Notes under the pieces: model-generated | Told to the model about the DNA's origin: nothing | Seen by the model: the letters and a program-made list of their open reading frames with translations, nothing else | Database searches by the model: none | Position numbers and translations under genes: made by a program | In this document: in pieces, positions 1 to 5,335 of the stretch | Layout: each line of letters opens with the position of its first letter | Position numbering within the stretch: position 1 is the stretch's first letter | Source: a bacterium | GTDB lineage: Bacteria; UBP18; UBA7526 | Assembly: GCA_030616365.1 (NCBI GenBank) | Contig: JAUWXM010000060.1 | Span: 1 to 6,736, forward strand | Direction of reading: 5' to 3' | Length of the DNA: 6,736 nt

Positions 1-1
1 G

Positions 2-748
2 AATATCTCCGGGGCCCAGGGAGACTACTTCCAGGCAACAAGAGGGGGAGGGCATGGGGACTATCGCACCTTGGTTTTGGCCCCCCATTCTGTTCAGGAG
101 ATGTTTCATCTAGCGAAAGAGGCCTTTGATTTAGCGGATAGATATAGAAATCCGGTCATTATCTTAGGGGATGGGGTTCTGGGCCAGATGATGGAGCCGG
201 TAGAAGTAGTCCAAAGTCCATCCGTCCATCTGGCAAAGACAGATGGACGGACCAAAGTCCAAAGTCCGCCGAAGAAGAATTGGATATTGAATGGATGTCA
301 GGGAAGAGAGCCGAAGAGTATAAAGTCCCTTCGCTTAGGAGAAGGGGTACTAGAGAAGCATAATGAGAAACTATCTAAGAAGTATCAAGAGATGGAGAAA
401 GAGATAAGATATGAAGCTATAGGAATAGAAGATGCTCAAGTGATCCTGGTGGCCTTCGGGACGCCAGCCAGGATATGCAAGGAGGCCATGCATCGGGCAA
501 GGAAAGAGGAATTAAAAGTGGGGCTCATAAGACCCATCACCCTCTTCCCTTTCCCCAAAGGGATCATTTTAGAGAATGCCTCGAGGATAAAAGGGTATCT
601 TACTGTAGAGATGAATCTGGGACAGATGGTAGAGGATGTGAAATTGGCAGTGAATGGAAGATGTCCGGTCCATTTCTATGGTCGGCCAGCAGGTAGTCTG
701 CCAGAAGTGAAAACCATTATCGAAAGGATAAAGAAAGTCTTAAGATGA
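2..748 (+). CDS. korA: 2-oxoacid:ferredoxin oxidoreductase alpha subunit (KorA/VorB type), 5'-truncated by window
   Basis: Alpha subunit of a thiamine-diphosphate 2-oxoacid:ferredoxin oxidoreductase, a cytoplasmic enzyme converting a 2-oxoacid plus CoA to acyl-CoA, CO2 and reduced ferredoxin. The reading frame is open from base 2, so the N-terminal part lies outside the window and 248 residues are visible. Family landmarks are GDYFQATRGGGHGDYR at the left edge, then APHSVQEMF, AFDLADRYRNPVIILGDG, GQMMEPVE, GREPKSIKSL and the C-terminal domain with VILVAFGT, VGLIRPITLFPFP and TVEMNLGQMVEDV. The stop overlaps the korB start (ATGA). The substrate could be a branched-chain 2-oxoacid (VorB naming) or 2-oxoglutarate (KorA naming); the sequence does not settle this. 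The linker after GQMMEPVE is odd: it is about a dozen residues longer than I expect for the family, contains VQSP twice, and is encoded by a repeat-flanked palindrome (separate entry). Confidence 0.93.
   Translation, partial: NISGAQGDYFQATRGGGHGDYRTLVLAPHSVQEMFHLAKEAFDLADRYRNPVIILGDGVLGQMMEPVEVVQSPSVHLAKTDGRTKVQSPPKKNWILNGCQGREPKSIKSLRLGEGVLEKHNEKLSKKYQEMEKEIRYEAIGIEDAQVILVAFGTPARICKEAMHRARKEELKVGLIRPITLFPFPKGIILENASRIKGYLTVEMNLGQMVEDVKLAVNGRCPVHFYGRPAGSLPEVKTIIERIKKVLR
208..267. repeat. Palindromic repeat element inserted in frame inside korA
   Basis: A perfect 12-bp inverted repeat, TCCGTCCATCTG at 221-232 and CAGATGGACGGA at 240-251, encloses a 7-base loop. It is flanked by an identical 12-bp direct repeat, AGTCCAAAGTCC, at 208-219 and 256-267. 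The flanks are themselves phased at 7 bp (CCAAAGT at 252-258 and 259-265). The korA reading frame stays open through the whole element and is translated as an extra, polar linker segment (VVQSPSV to KVQSPPK). The symmetry is seen directly. That it is an insertion is inferred from the direct repeats and from the lengthened linker compared with the family as remembered. Confidence 0.8.
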
Positions 749-1482
749 AACGAATATTTGGTCGGCCAGAGAGTATGCAAGATGTACCGACTATCTACTG
801 CCCAGGGTGTGGCCATGGCATCGTTCATAGGTTAATCTATGAGGTAATCGATGAGTTGGGGGTAAGAGAGAAAACAATTGCTGTGGCACCGGTAGGCTGT
901 GCTGTTTTGGCTTACCAGTACTGGAAATTCGATACCACTGAAGCTGCCCATGGCCGACCTCCGGCAGTAGCTACGGGAATAAAGAGAGTCTTACCGGATA
1001 GGATAGTCTTTACCTATCAGGGGGATGGAGACTTGGCAGCCATCGGAACAGCAGAGACGGTTCACGCTGCCAATCGAGGAGAGAATATAACCGTGATCTT
1101 TGTCAATAACGCTGTCTATGGTATGACGGGAGGGCAGATGGCTCCTACCACATTGACTGGCCAGAAGACCCTGACTACCCCTTCTGGTCGGGAGCCAAAA
1201 ATAGCGGGCTATCCCATAAAGATCTCCGAGGCCCTAGCCCAGCTCGATGGGACAGCCTATATCGAGAGGGTGGCAATCAATAGCCCAAAGAATATATTAA
1301 AGGCAAAGAAAGCTATAAAGAAGGCCTTCCAGGCCCAGATAGAGAATCGAGGATTTTCCTTAGTGGAGGTACTATCCATGTGCCCCACCTGCTGGGGAGT
1401 AACTTCCCAAGAGGCTCTCAAGTGGGTAGATGAGAAGATGCTCCCTGAATTCCCCTTGGGGGTCATTAAAGATATTAAGTGA
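745..1482 (+). CDS. korB: 2-oxoacid:ferredoxin oxidoreductase beta subunit (KorB/VorA type, ThDP-binding)
   Basis: Catalytic beta subunit that binds thiamine diphosphate and a [4Fe-4S] cluster and pairs with the alpha subunit encoded just upstream. It has 245 residues, normal for the family. CPGCGHG at residues 19-25 supplies two cluster cysteines (C19, C22). C52 in VGCAVL and C213 in SMCPTCWG are the likely remaining ligands; C216 is an extra cysteine in the same motif. GDGDLAAIG at 93-101 through VIFVNN at 117-122 is the ThDP/Mg motif, followed by YGMTGGQMAPTT. The C-terminal CPT-W motif and PLGVIKD tail resemble proteins annotated as VorA, which mildly favours a branched-chain 2-oxoacid substrate. 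The ATG lies inside the end of korA (4-bp overlap), suggesting translational coupling; no strong Shine-Dalgarno sequence precedes it. An 88-bp repeat-bearing gap separates it from korC. Confidence 0.95.
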   Translation: MKRIFGRPESMQDVPTIYCPGCGHGIVHRLIYEVIDELGVREKTIAVAPVGCAVLAYQYWKFDTTEAAHGRPPAVATGIKRVLPDRIVFTYQGDGDLAAIGTAETVHAANRGENITVIFVNNAVYGMTGGQMAPTTLTGQKTLTTPSGREPKIAGYPIKISEALAQLDGTAYIERVAINSPKNILKAKKAIKKAFQAQIENRGFSLVEVLSMCPTCWGVTSQEALKWVDEKMLPEFPLGVIKDIK

Positions 1483-1494
1483 TAAATTGCAGAA

Positions 1495-1544
1495 CAGGCT
1501 TCAGGCTTCAGGCTACAAAAGCTTGCAGCTTGTAGCTTGCAGCT
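1495..1544. repeat. Two adjacent 7-bp tandem repeats with hairpin potential in korB-korC gap
   Basis: CAGGCTT is repeated at 1495-1501 and 1502-1508, and as CAGGCTA at 1509-1515. After a few bases a second family follows: AGCTTGC at 1520-1526, AGCTTGT at 1527-1533, AGCTTGC at 1534-1540 and AGCT at 1541-1544. GCTACA (1512-1517) can pair with TGTAGC (1531-1536), enclosing a second pairing of AGCT (1520-1523) with AGCT (1527-1530), so the segment could form a hairpin in the transcript. It is the only spacer of note within an otherwise tightly packed operon. No T-tract follows, so it does not look like a terminator. Confidence 0.8.
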
Positions 1545-1570
1545 AGTAAATTCCCCTTACAGGAGATAAT

Positions 1571-2107
1571 ATGAGAGAGGAGATAGTCATCGCTGGCTTT
1601 GGAGGCCAGGGGATCATGTTTACTGGAAGCCTGCTTGCCCAGGGGGCCATGTTAGAGGGGCTCCAGGTCACCTTCTTTCCCTCTTATGGGGCAGAGATGA
1701 GGGGAGGTACTGCGAACTGTAGTCTGATTATCTCAGATGAGGAGATCGGCTCACCAGTGGTGACCAACCCCACCTCTTGTCTTATCCTCAACCAACCCTC
1801 TCTTGATAAGTTTGAAGAAAGGATGAGAGAAAAAGGCCTCTTGATTCTCAATTCCTCCTTGGTTGATAGGGGAGTGGAGAGAAAGGATCTGAAGATAGCC
1901 GAGGTCCCGGCCACAGAGATGGCTATAAAATTAGGGAACGTCAAAGTAGCCAATATGATTGCCCTTGGTGCCTACTTAAAGAAAAGCAAAATAATCCCCC
2001 TGAAAAGGATAATAAACTCTCTCCCCAAAATCTTAGGAGAGAAGAAGAAAGACCTATTAGAGATAAATGAGAAGGCCCTTGAGAAAGGAAGTGGGCTCAT
2101 TAAATGA
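1571..2107 (+). CDS. korC: 2-oxoacid:ferredoxin oxidoreductase gamma subunit (KorC/VorC type)
   Basis: Gamma subunit (pyruvate/ketoisovalerate oxidoreductase catalytic domain family), completing the alpha-beta-gamma set started by korA and korB. The 178 residues match the usual size. GFGGQGIMFTG near residues 9-19 is the nucleotide-binding-like N-terminal motif typical of this subunit. PSYGAEMRGGTANC around 37-50 is the strongly conserved family signature, and KVANMIALGAYL near 124-135 fits the C-terminal part. A clear AGGAG at 1561-1565 sits five bases before the ATG. The stop codon overlaps the argA start (ATGA). The gene order alpha, beta, gamma is common for the four-subunit enzyme; the missing ferredoxin-like delta subunit is probably upstream of the window. 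Confidence 0.95.
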   Translation: MREEIVIAGFGGQGIMFTGSLLAQGAMLEGLQVTFFPSYGAEMRGGTANCSLIISDEEIGSPVVTNPTSCLILNQPSLDKFEERMREKGLLILNSSLVDRGVERKDLKIAEVPATEMAIKLGNVKVANMIALGAYLKKSKIIPLKRIINSLPKILGEKKKDLLEINEKALEKGSGLIK

Positions 2108-2559
2108 TTAGGAAAGCGAGGTTTTCTGACATTAAAGAGATACAGAGGCTTATCAATCGCTATGCTCAGGACGGGGCCCTCCTTCCCCGTTCTCTTAGTG
2201 AGTTATATGAAAACATAAGGGACTTCTTTATTTACAAAGAGAAGAGAAGGATGCTGGGATGCTGCGCCCTTCATATTAGCTGGAAGGACTTGGCAGAGAT
2301 AAAGTCCCTGGCAGTCAGAAGAGAAGCAAGGAGGAGGGGAATAGGAAATAGATTACTTAGGACCGCCCTTCAGGAAGCAAAAGAATTGGGGATTAAAAAG
2401 GTCTTTGCCCTCACCAATCAAGAGAAGTTTTTCAAGAAGAATAGTTTTAAGAAAATAAAGAAGGAAAAGCTACCTCATAAGATATGGGGGGAATGTATTA
2501 GATGCCCAAAGTTTCCCGATTGTGATGAAGTGGCCATGATCTTTCTCATTGACAATTAA
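2104..2559 (+). CDS. argA: Single-domain GNAT N-acetylglutamate synthase (ArgA-like)
   Basis: Likely transfers acetyl from acetyl-CoA to L-glutamate, the first step of arginine biosynthesis. At 151 residues it is a GNAT domain alone, without the amino-acid-kinase domain of classical ArgA; such short synthases are known in several bacteria. The N-terminal MIRKARFSDIKEIQRLIN is a typical GNAT start, followed by LPRSLSELYENIRDF, LAEIKSLAV at 63-71 and the acetyl-CoA loop RRGIGNRLL at 77-85. The ending LPHKIWGECIRCPKFPDCDEVAM, with C131, C134 and C140, is the distinctive tail I associate with this subfamily and separates it from generic GNAT enzymes. It overlaps korC by 4 bp, so it is probably co-transcribed and coupled. 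The exact substrate is inferred from family resemblance. Confidence 0.85.
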   Translation: MIRKARFSDIKEIQRLINRYAQDGALLPRSLSELYENIRDFFIYKEKRRMLGCCALHISWKDLAEIKSLAVRREARRRGIGNRLLRTALQEAKELGIKKVFALTNQEKFFKKNSFKKIKKEKLPHKIWGECIRCPKFPDCDEVAMIFLIDN

Positions 2560-2590
2560 ATCCTGTTTATGCTACTATGAACAAAATGAA

Positions 2591-2599
2591 AGGAGGTGA
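2591..2599 (+). promoter_or_regulatory. Strong Shine-Dalgarno AGGAGGTGA that fixes the small-protein start
   Basis: AGGAGGTGA is a near-perfect anti-16S match and lies five bases before the ATG at 2605. A GTG at 2596 in the same frame is part of this site and so cannot be the start it serves, which makes ATG 2605 the preferred initiation codon. Confidence 0.85.
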
Positions 2600-2604
2600 C
2601 GAAG

Positions 2605-2820
2605 ATGATTGGGTTCTTAATCGTAGGGATCCTTGCCTTAATTCTGGCCCTTCTCTACTTTGCTGTTCCGGATGTAGTGGTCAAAATTAACAATTCCCTA
2701 AAGAGAGTCTTGTTTGAGGATCGCTGGACCTTTACCCATCGTCTGGGAGCAGGAAGCTTTTTCCTCATCGGGGCCATCATTCTCCTCTGGGCCTGGTGGG
2801 TCACAAAGGGTCCCAGATAA
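2605..2820 (+). CDS. Small two-helix membrane protein, unknown function (71 aa)
   Basis: I do not recognise a named family. The 71-residue product starts with a hydrophobic segment (about residues 2-21, IGFLIVGILALILALLYFAV). A short soluble stretch with mixed charge (KINNSLKRVLFEDRWTFTHR) follows, then a second hydrophobic segment (about 50-67, AGSFFLIGAIILLWAWWV) and a short basic tail. This predicts a hairpin inner-membrane protein. The exceptionally good Shine-Dalgarno sequence and an open frame ending in tandem stops (TAATAA) support real translation. It lies 45 bp after argA and may be the last gene of the kor-argA transcript, since a long repeat-rich gap follows. A role with the neighbouring enzymes is not evident. 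Confidence 0.75.
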   Translation: MIGFLIVGILALILALLYFAVPDVVVKINNSLKRVLFEDRWTFTHRLGAGSFFLIGAIILLWAWWVTKGPR

Positions 2821-2858
2821 TAAAAGCCAAACCTTTATTCTTTTAAGAGGAAGAGGTC

Positions 2859-3059
2859 TATTTTAAGGTATCGGAACTTCGATAAGTAAAAGACGGCGGA
2901 GAGCGAAGCGCGCCATTATTTTAAGGTATCGGAACTTCAATAAGTAAAAGACGGCGGAGAGCGAAGCGCGCCATTATTTTAAGGTATCGGAACTTCGATA
3001 AGTAAAAGACGGCGGAGAGCGAAGCGCGCCGTTATTTTAAGGTATCGGAACTTCAATAA
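2859..3059. repeat. 58-bp tandem repeat array, three full copies plus a partial fourth
   Basis: Copies run 2859-2916, 2917-2974, 2975-3032 and a truncated 3033-3059, with a constant period of 58 bp. They are almost identical. The only differences I found are G or A at 2881/2939/2997/3055, which alternates G, A, G, A, and A, A, G at 2915/2973/3031. Each full copy has an A/T-rich half and a G/C-rich half (GGCGGAGAGCGAAGCGCGCC) able to pair GGCG with CGCC around an inner GC-GAA-GC. TATCG and CGATA (2869-2873 and 2880-2884) pair in copies 1 and 3, and the alternating G-to-A change breaks this in copies 2 and 4. There are no unique spacers, so it is not a CRISPR array. Confidence 0.92.
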
Positions 3060-3062
3060 AAT

Positions 3063-3129
3063 AAGGTTCTTGCGAAGCGAGGTTCTTATTACGAAAGTAA
3101 CAAGGTTCTGACGAAGTCAGGTTCTTATT
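3063..3129. repeat. Pair of 28-bp direct repeats forming covarying GAA-loop hairpins
   Basis: Two 28-bp copies (3063-3090 and 3102-3129) share AAGGTTCT at the left and AGGTTCTTATT at the right. In the middle, copy 1 has TGCGAAGCG and copy 2 has GACGAAGTC. Every difference keeps pairing: T-G becomes G-C and G-C becomes A-T. Both fold as five-pair stems, CTTGC/GCGAG and CTGAC/GTCAG, capped by GAA. Between them, TTAC (3089-3092) and GTAA (3097-3100) pair around GAAA. The region could act as structured RNA in the leader of the tldE-like gene, or be a palindromic repeat family. Function is unknown. Confidence 0.75.
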
Positions 3130-3169
3130 GTTTGACTTTTTACCTTCCCAAGACCTTTCTTTTATCGAG

Positions 3170-4477
3170 ATGAATATATTTCAGATAATAAAAAGGATTG
3201 ATAAGCCAGCAGAGATATATCTAATCCAGGCGCACTCTTCCACTATTGAATTAAGCGATGAGAAAGTAGAGAGTATAGAGCAGGCTTCTACAGAGGGTCT
3301 CGGTCTGCGCGTCATAGATAGAGGAGGTCTGGGCTTTAGCTATACCACAGATCTGGGGCTAATAGACAGGACAATCGAAGAGGCTTCTCTAAATGCAAGA
3401 TACGCTACTAAGGATAGGTATAATCTCTTGCCCCAGAGGGTCTCTTCCTATCCCAAGGTTAATATCTATGATGAGGACTTAAACAGAGTATCTTTAAAGG
3501 AGAAGATTGAGAGGATAGAGAGGGCTTCCCAGGCTGCTTTAAAATATGATAAGAGGGTTAAAAAGGTCTACAAGGCCATACATCATGACACCACCTACAG
3601 AATAATCATCCTTAACTCTGAAGGGCTGGAAGTCTCCTATTCTGGAACCTCTTGCTCCATATCACTTATGGTCATCGCCCAGGAAGGAAAAGAATCCCAG
3701 AGCGGGTCTGAGTTCGATATCCAGAGATTCTATCAAAAGTTAAAGGTAGAGGAGATAGGAAGAAGAGCGGCCCAGAAGGCCCTCTCCCTTCTCGGGGCTA
3801 AGAAGATAAAGACCCAGAGGATACCGATACTTCTAGATCCCTTAGTAGGAAGCAGCTTTGTAGGATTAATCGCTAGCGCCCTAAGTGCCGAGGCGGTCCA
3901 GAGAAAGAGATCCCTATTTAGAGCTAAATTGGATAAGAGAGTAGGCACACGGGAATTGAATATCATTGATGACGGCATCTTAAAAGAAGGCCTGGGAAGC
4001 GCTCCCTGTGACGATGAGGGAGTGCCAACATCAAGGAAGACCCTCATTGAAGAGGGAATATTAAGAGACTATCTCTATAATACCTATACCGCAGCAAAGG
4101 AGAAAAAGAGTTCTACGGGAAATGGGATGAGGGGCTCCTTCAAATCCCTGCCCGGGATTGGAGCTACTAACCTATTCATCTCAGCTGGCAGGAAGTCTAA
4201 AGAAGAGTTAATCAAAGGGATGGGGAAGGGCCTCTATGTTACTGAGACCTTGGGGATGCATACCGCAGATCCCATCTCTGGTGACTTCTCCATTGGAGTA
4301 AATGGCCTCTGGATTGAAAAAGGAGAGGTCTCTTACCCTATCTGCGGGGTGACCATGAGCGGCAACCTTATGAAACTTCTAAAATCAATAGAAGAAGTGG
4401 GCAATGACCTGCGCTTCGTGGGTAATATCGGTTCACCCTCCATTCATCTCTCCGGGATGATGATCGGCGGGAGGTAA
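3170..4477 (+). CDS. TldE/PmbA-like protein (TldD/PmbA family)
   Basis: A member of the TldD/PmbA family, known from TldD/TldE proteases that mature microcins and degrade unstructured peptides. The start at ATG 3170 gives 435 residues, in the usual range. The N-terminal part (AEIYLIQAHSSTIELSDEKVESIEQASTEGLGLRVI, about 14-49) is the typical family opening. The middle has LLDPLVGSSFVGLIASALSAEAVQRKRS at about 211-238. There the partner TldD would carry a zinc-binding HExxxH motif; none is present here, so this is the non-metal (TldE/PmbA) type. PICGVTMSGNLMKLLKSIEEVG and the GSPSIHLSGMMIGG end fit the C-terminal domain. No TldD gene is adjacent. An in-frame TTG at 3128 would add 14 residues but runs into the hairpin repeats; neither start has a good Shine-Dalgarno sequence. 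The gene ends three bases before aroE. Confidence 0.88.
   Translation: MNIFQIIKRIDKPAEIYLIQAHSSTIELSDEKVESIEQASTEGLGLRVIDRGGLGFSYTTDLGLIDRTIEEASLNARYATKDRYNLLPQRVSSYPKVNIYDEDLNRVSLKEKIERIERASQAALKYDKRVKKVYKAIHHDTTYRIIILNSEGLEVSYSGTSCSISLMVIAQEGKESQSGSEFDIQRFYQKLKVEEIGRRAAQKALSLLGAKKIKTQRIPILLDPLVGSSFVGLIASALSAEAVQRKRSLFRAKLDKRVGTRELNIIDDGILKEGLGSAPCDDEGVPTSRKTLIEEGILRDYLYNTYTAAKEKKSSTGNGMRGSFKSLPGIGATNLFISAGRKSKEELIKGMGKGLYVTETLGMHTADPISGDFSIGVNGLWIEKGEVSYPICGVTMSGNLMKLLKSIEEVGNDLRFVGNIGSPSIHLSGMMIGGR
4469..4475 (+). promoter_or_regulatory. Shine-Dalgarno of aroE embedded in the end of the tldE-like gene
   Basis: GGGAGGT overlaps the last codons and the first stop base of the tldE-like gene and lies five bases before the aroE ATG. 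This arrangement suggests that ribosomes finishing the upstream gene assist aroE translation. Confidence 0.75.
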
Positions 4478-4480
4478 AAA

Positions 4481-5335
4481 ATGAGGATCAATGGAGAGAC
4501 AAAGATAGTGGGTCTTATCGGCTACCCCATAGGACATACCCTCTCTCCAGCAATGCATAATAGAGCCTTTGAATACCTGGACCTCAATTATATCTATCTT
4601 CCCTTCCCTGTTGAGAAGAATAATCTAAAAGGGGCCCTGAGGGCTCTACCCCCCTTAGGCATAGTGGGGGTGAATGTCACCCTCCCCTATAAGGGGAAGG
4701 TTCTCGAATATCTGGATGAGGTGATTGAGGAAGCAGAACTCACCGGGGCGGTAAATACCATCTTGGTTAAGAGTGATAGACTAATAGGATATAATACAGA
4801 CGGGGAGGGATTCGTTACCTCCTTAAAAAAGGGGACAGGGATTGATCCCAAGGGCAAGAGGGTGGTGATCATCGGTGCCGGGGGTGCTGCCCGGGCGGTG
4901 AGCATCCGACTCGCCAAAGAAGAGGTAGAGAAAATTACTCTGACTGATATCATCTTCAACAAGGCCCAGGATCTTGCTTCTCACATCGAAAAGCATATCT
5001 CTAAAGTAGAGACCACTGCACTCAGAGGAGAGGAGCTGGAAAAGGAGATTAAGGAGACAGATATCCTGATCAATGCCACACCATTAGGGATGAAACCAGA
5101 TGATCCCCTGCCCATCGATCCCAAACTATTCCACCCAAATCTTTTGGTCTACGATCTAATCTATAATCCTCCAAAGACTAAACTCTTAAGCGAGGCAGAG
5201 AAAATAGGGGCAAAAACCTTGAATGGGAGGGGGATGCTCCTCTATCAGGGAGCCCTGGCCTTCACCATCTGGACGGGCAGGGAAGCGCCGATTGAGATAA
5301 TGGCCCGAGCCTTAGAAGAAGAACTGAGGAGATGA
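4481..5335 (+). CDS. aroE: Shikimate dehydrogenase
   Basis: Reduces 3-dehydroshikimate to shikimate in aromatic amino acid biosynthesis. The 284 residues are typical. The substrate domain shows GHTLSPAMHN (residues 18-27; T20 takes the place of the usual first Ser of the S-x-S pair), NVTLPYK with the catalytic Lys71, GAVNT (89-93) and NTDG with the catalytic Asp107. The nucleotide domain has GAGGAA (132-137), and NATPLGM (198-204), YNPPKTKLL and NGRGMLLYQG (248-257) complete the family pattern. The second strand of the cofactor domain ends in LTDIIFNKA, with Asp where the NADP-binding N-R-T motif normally has Arg; this may mean NAD preference (inference). The gene follows the tldE-like gene by 3 bp and overlaps the prepilin peptidase start by 4 bp, so it lies within a coupled operon. 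Confidence 0.97.
   Translation: MRINGETKIVGLIGYPIGHTLSPAMHNRAFEYLDLNYIYLPFPVEKNNLKGALRALPPLGIVGVNVTLPYKGKVLEYLDEVIEEAELTGAVNTILVKSDRLIGYNTDGEGFVTSLKKGTGIDPKGKRVVIIGAGGAARAVSIRLAKEEVEKITLTDIIFNKAQDLASHIEKHISKVETTALRGEELEKEIKETDILINATPLGMKPDDPLPIDPKLFHPNLLVYDLIYNPPKTKLLSEAEKIGAKTLNGRGMLLYQGALAFTIWTGREAPIEIMARALEEELRR

Larger units (their letters stand above)
2821..3169. other. Repeat-filled intergenic region of about 350 bp without a convincing gene
   Basis: From left to right it holds 38 bp of unremarkable A/T-rich sequence, the 58-bp tandem array (2859-3059), the pair of GAA-loop hairpin repeats (3063-3129), and a T-rich leader up to the tldE-like ATG. The 58-bp period is not a multiple of three, so the array would shift frame at every copy and is unlikely to encode protein. 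I see no convincing promoter or strong intrinsic terminator here. Confidence 0.7.

Noticed and set aside
208..267. Frameshift or pseudogene in korA
   Set aside because: The frame is open through the repeat element and conserved blocks continue normally on both sides.
1483..1570. Intrinsic terminator between korB and korC
   Set aside because: The hairpin is not followed by a T-tract, and korC is clearly part of the same enzyme operon.
2596..2604. GTG at 2596 as the start of the small membrane protein
   Set aside because: It is part of the Shine-Dalgarno sequence that serves ATG 2605.
2859..3059. Possible CRISPR array
   Set aside because: Units abut directly with a 58-bp period and contain no unique spacers; no cas gene is present in the window.
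3128..3169. N-terminal extension of the tldE-like gene from TTG 3128
   Set aside because: The extra 14 residues do not resemble the family start, the TTG falls at the end of the second hairpin repeat, and ATG 3170 gives the expected length. The weak ribosome site at both starts leaves some doubt.
3132..3179. TTGACT at 3132 as a -35 promoter box for the tldE-like gene
   Set aside because: No good -10 box lies at a proper distance; the nearest candidates are too far away or inside the coding sequence.
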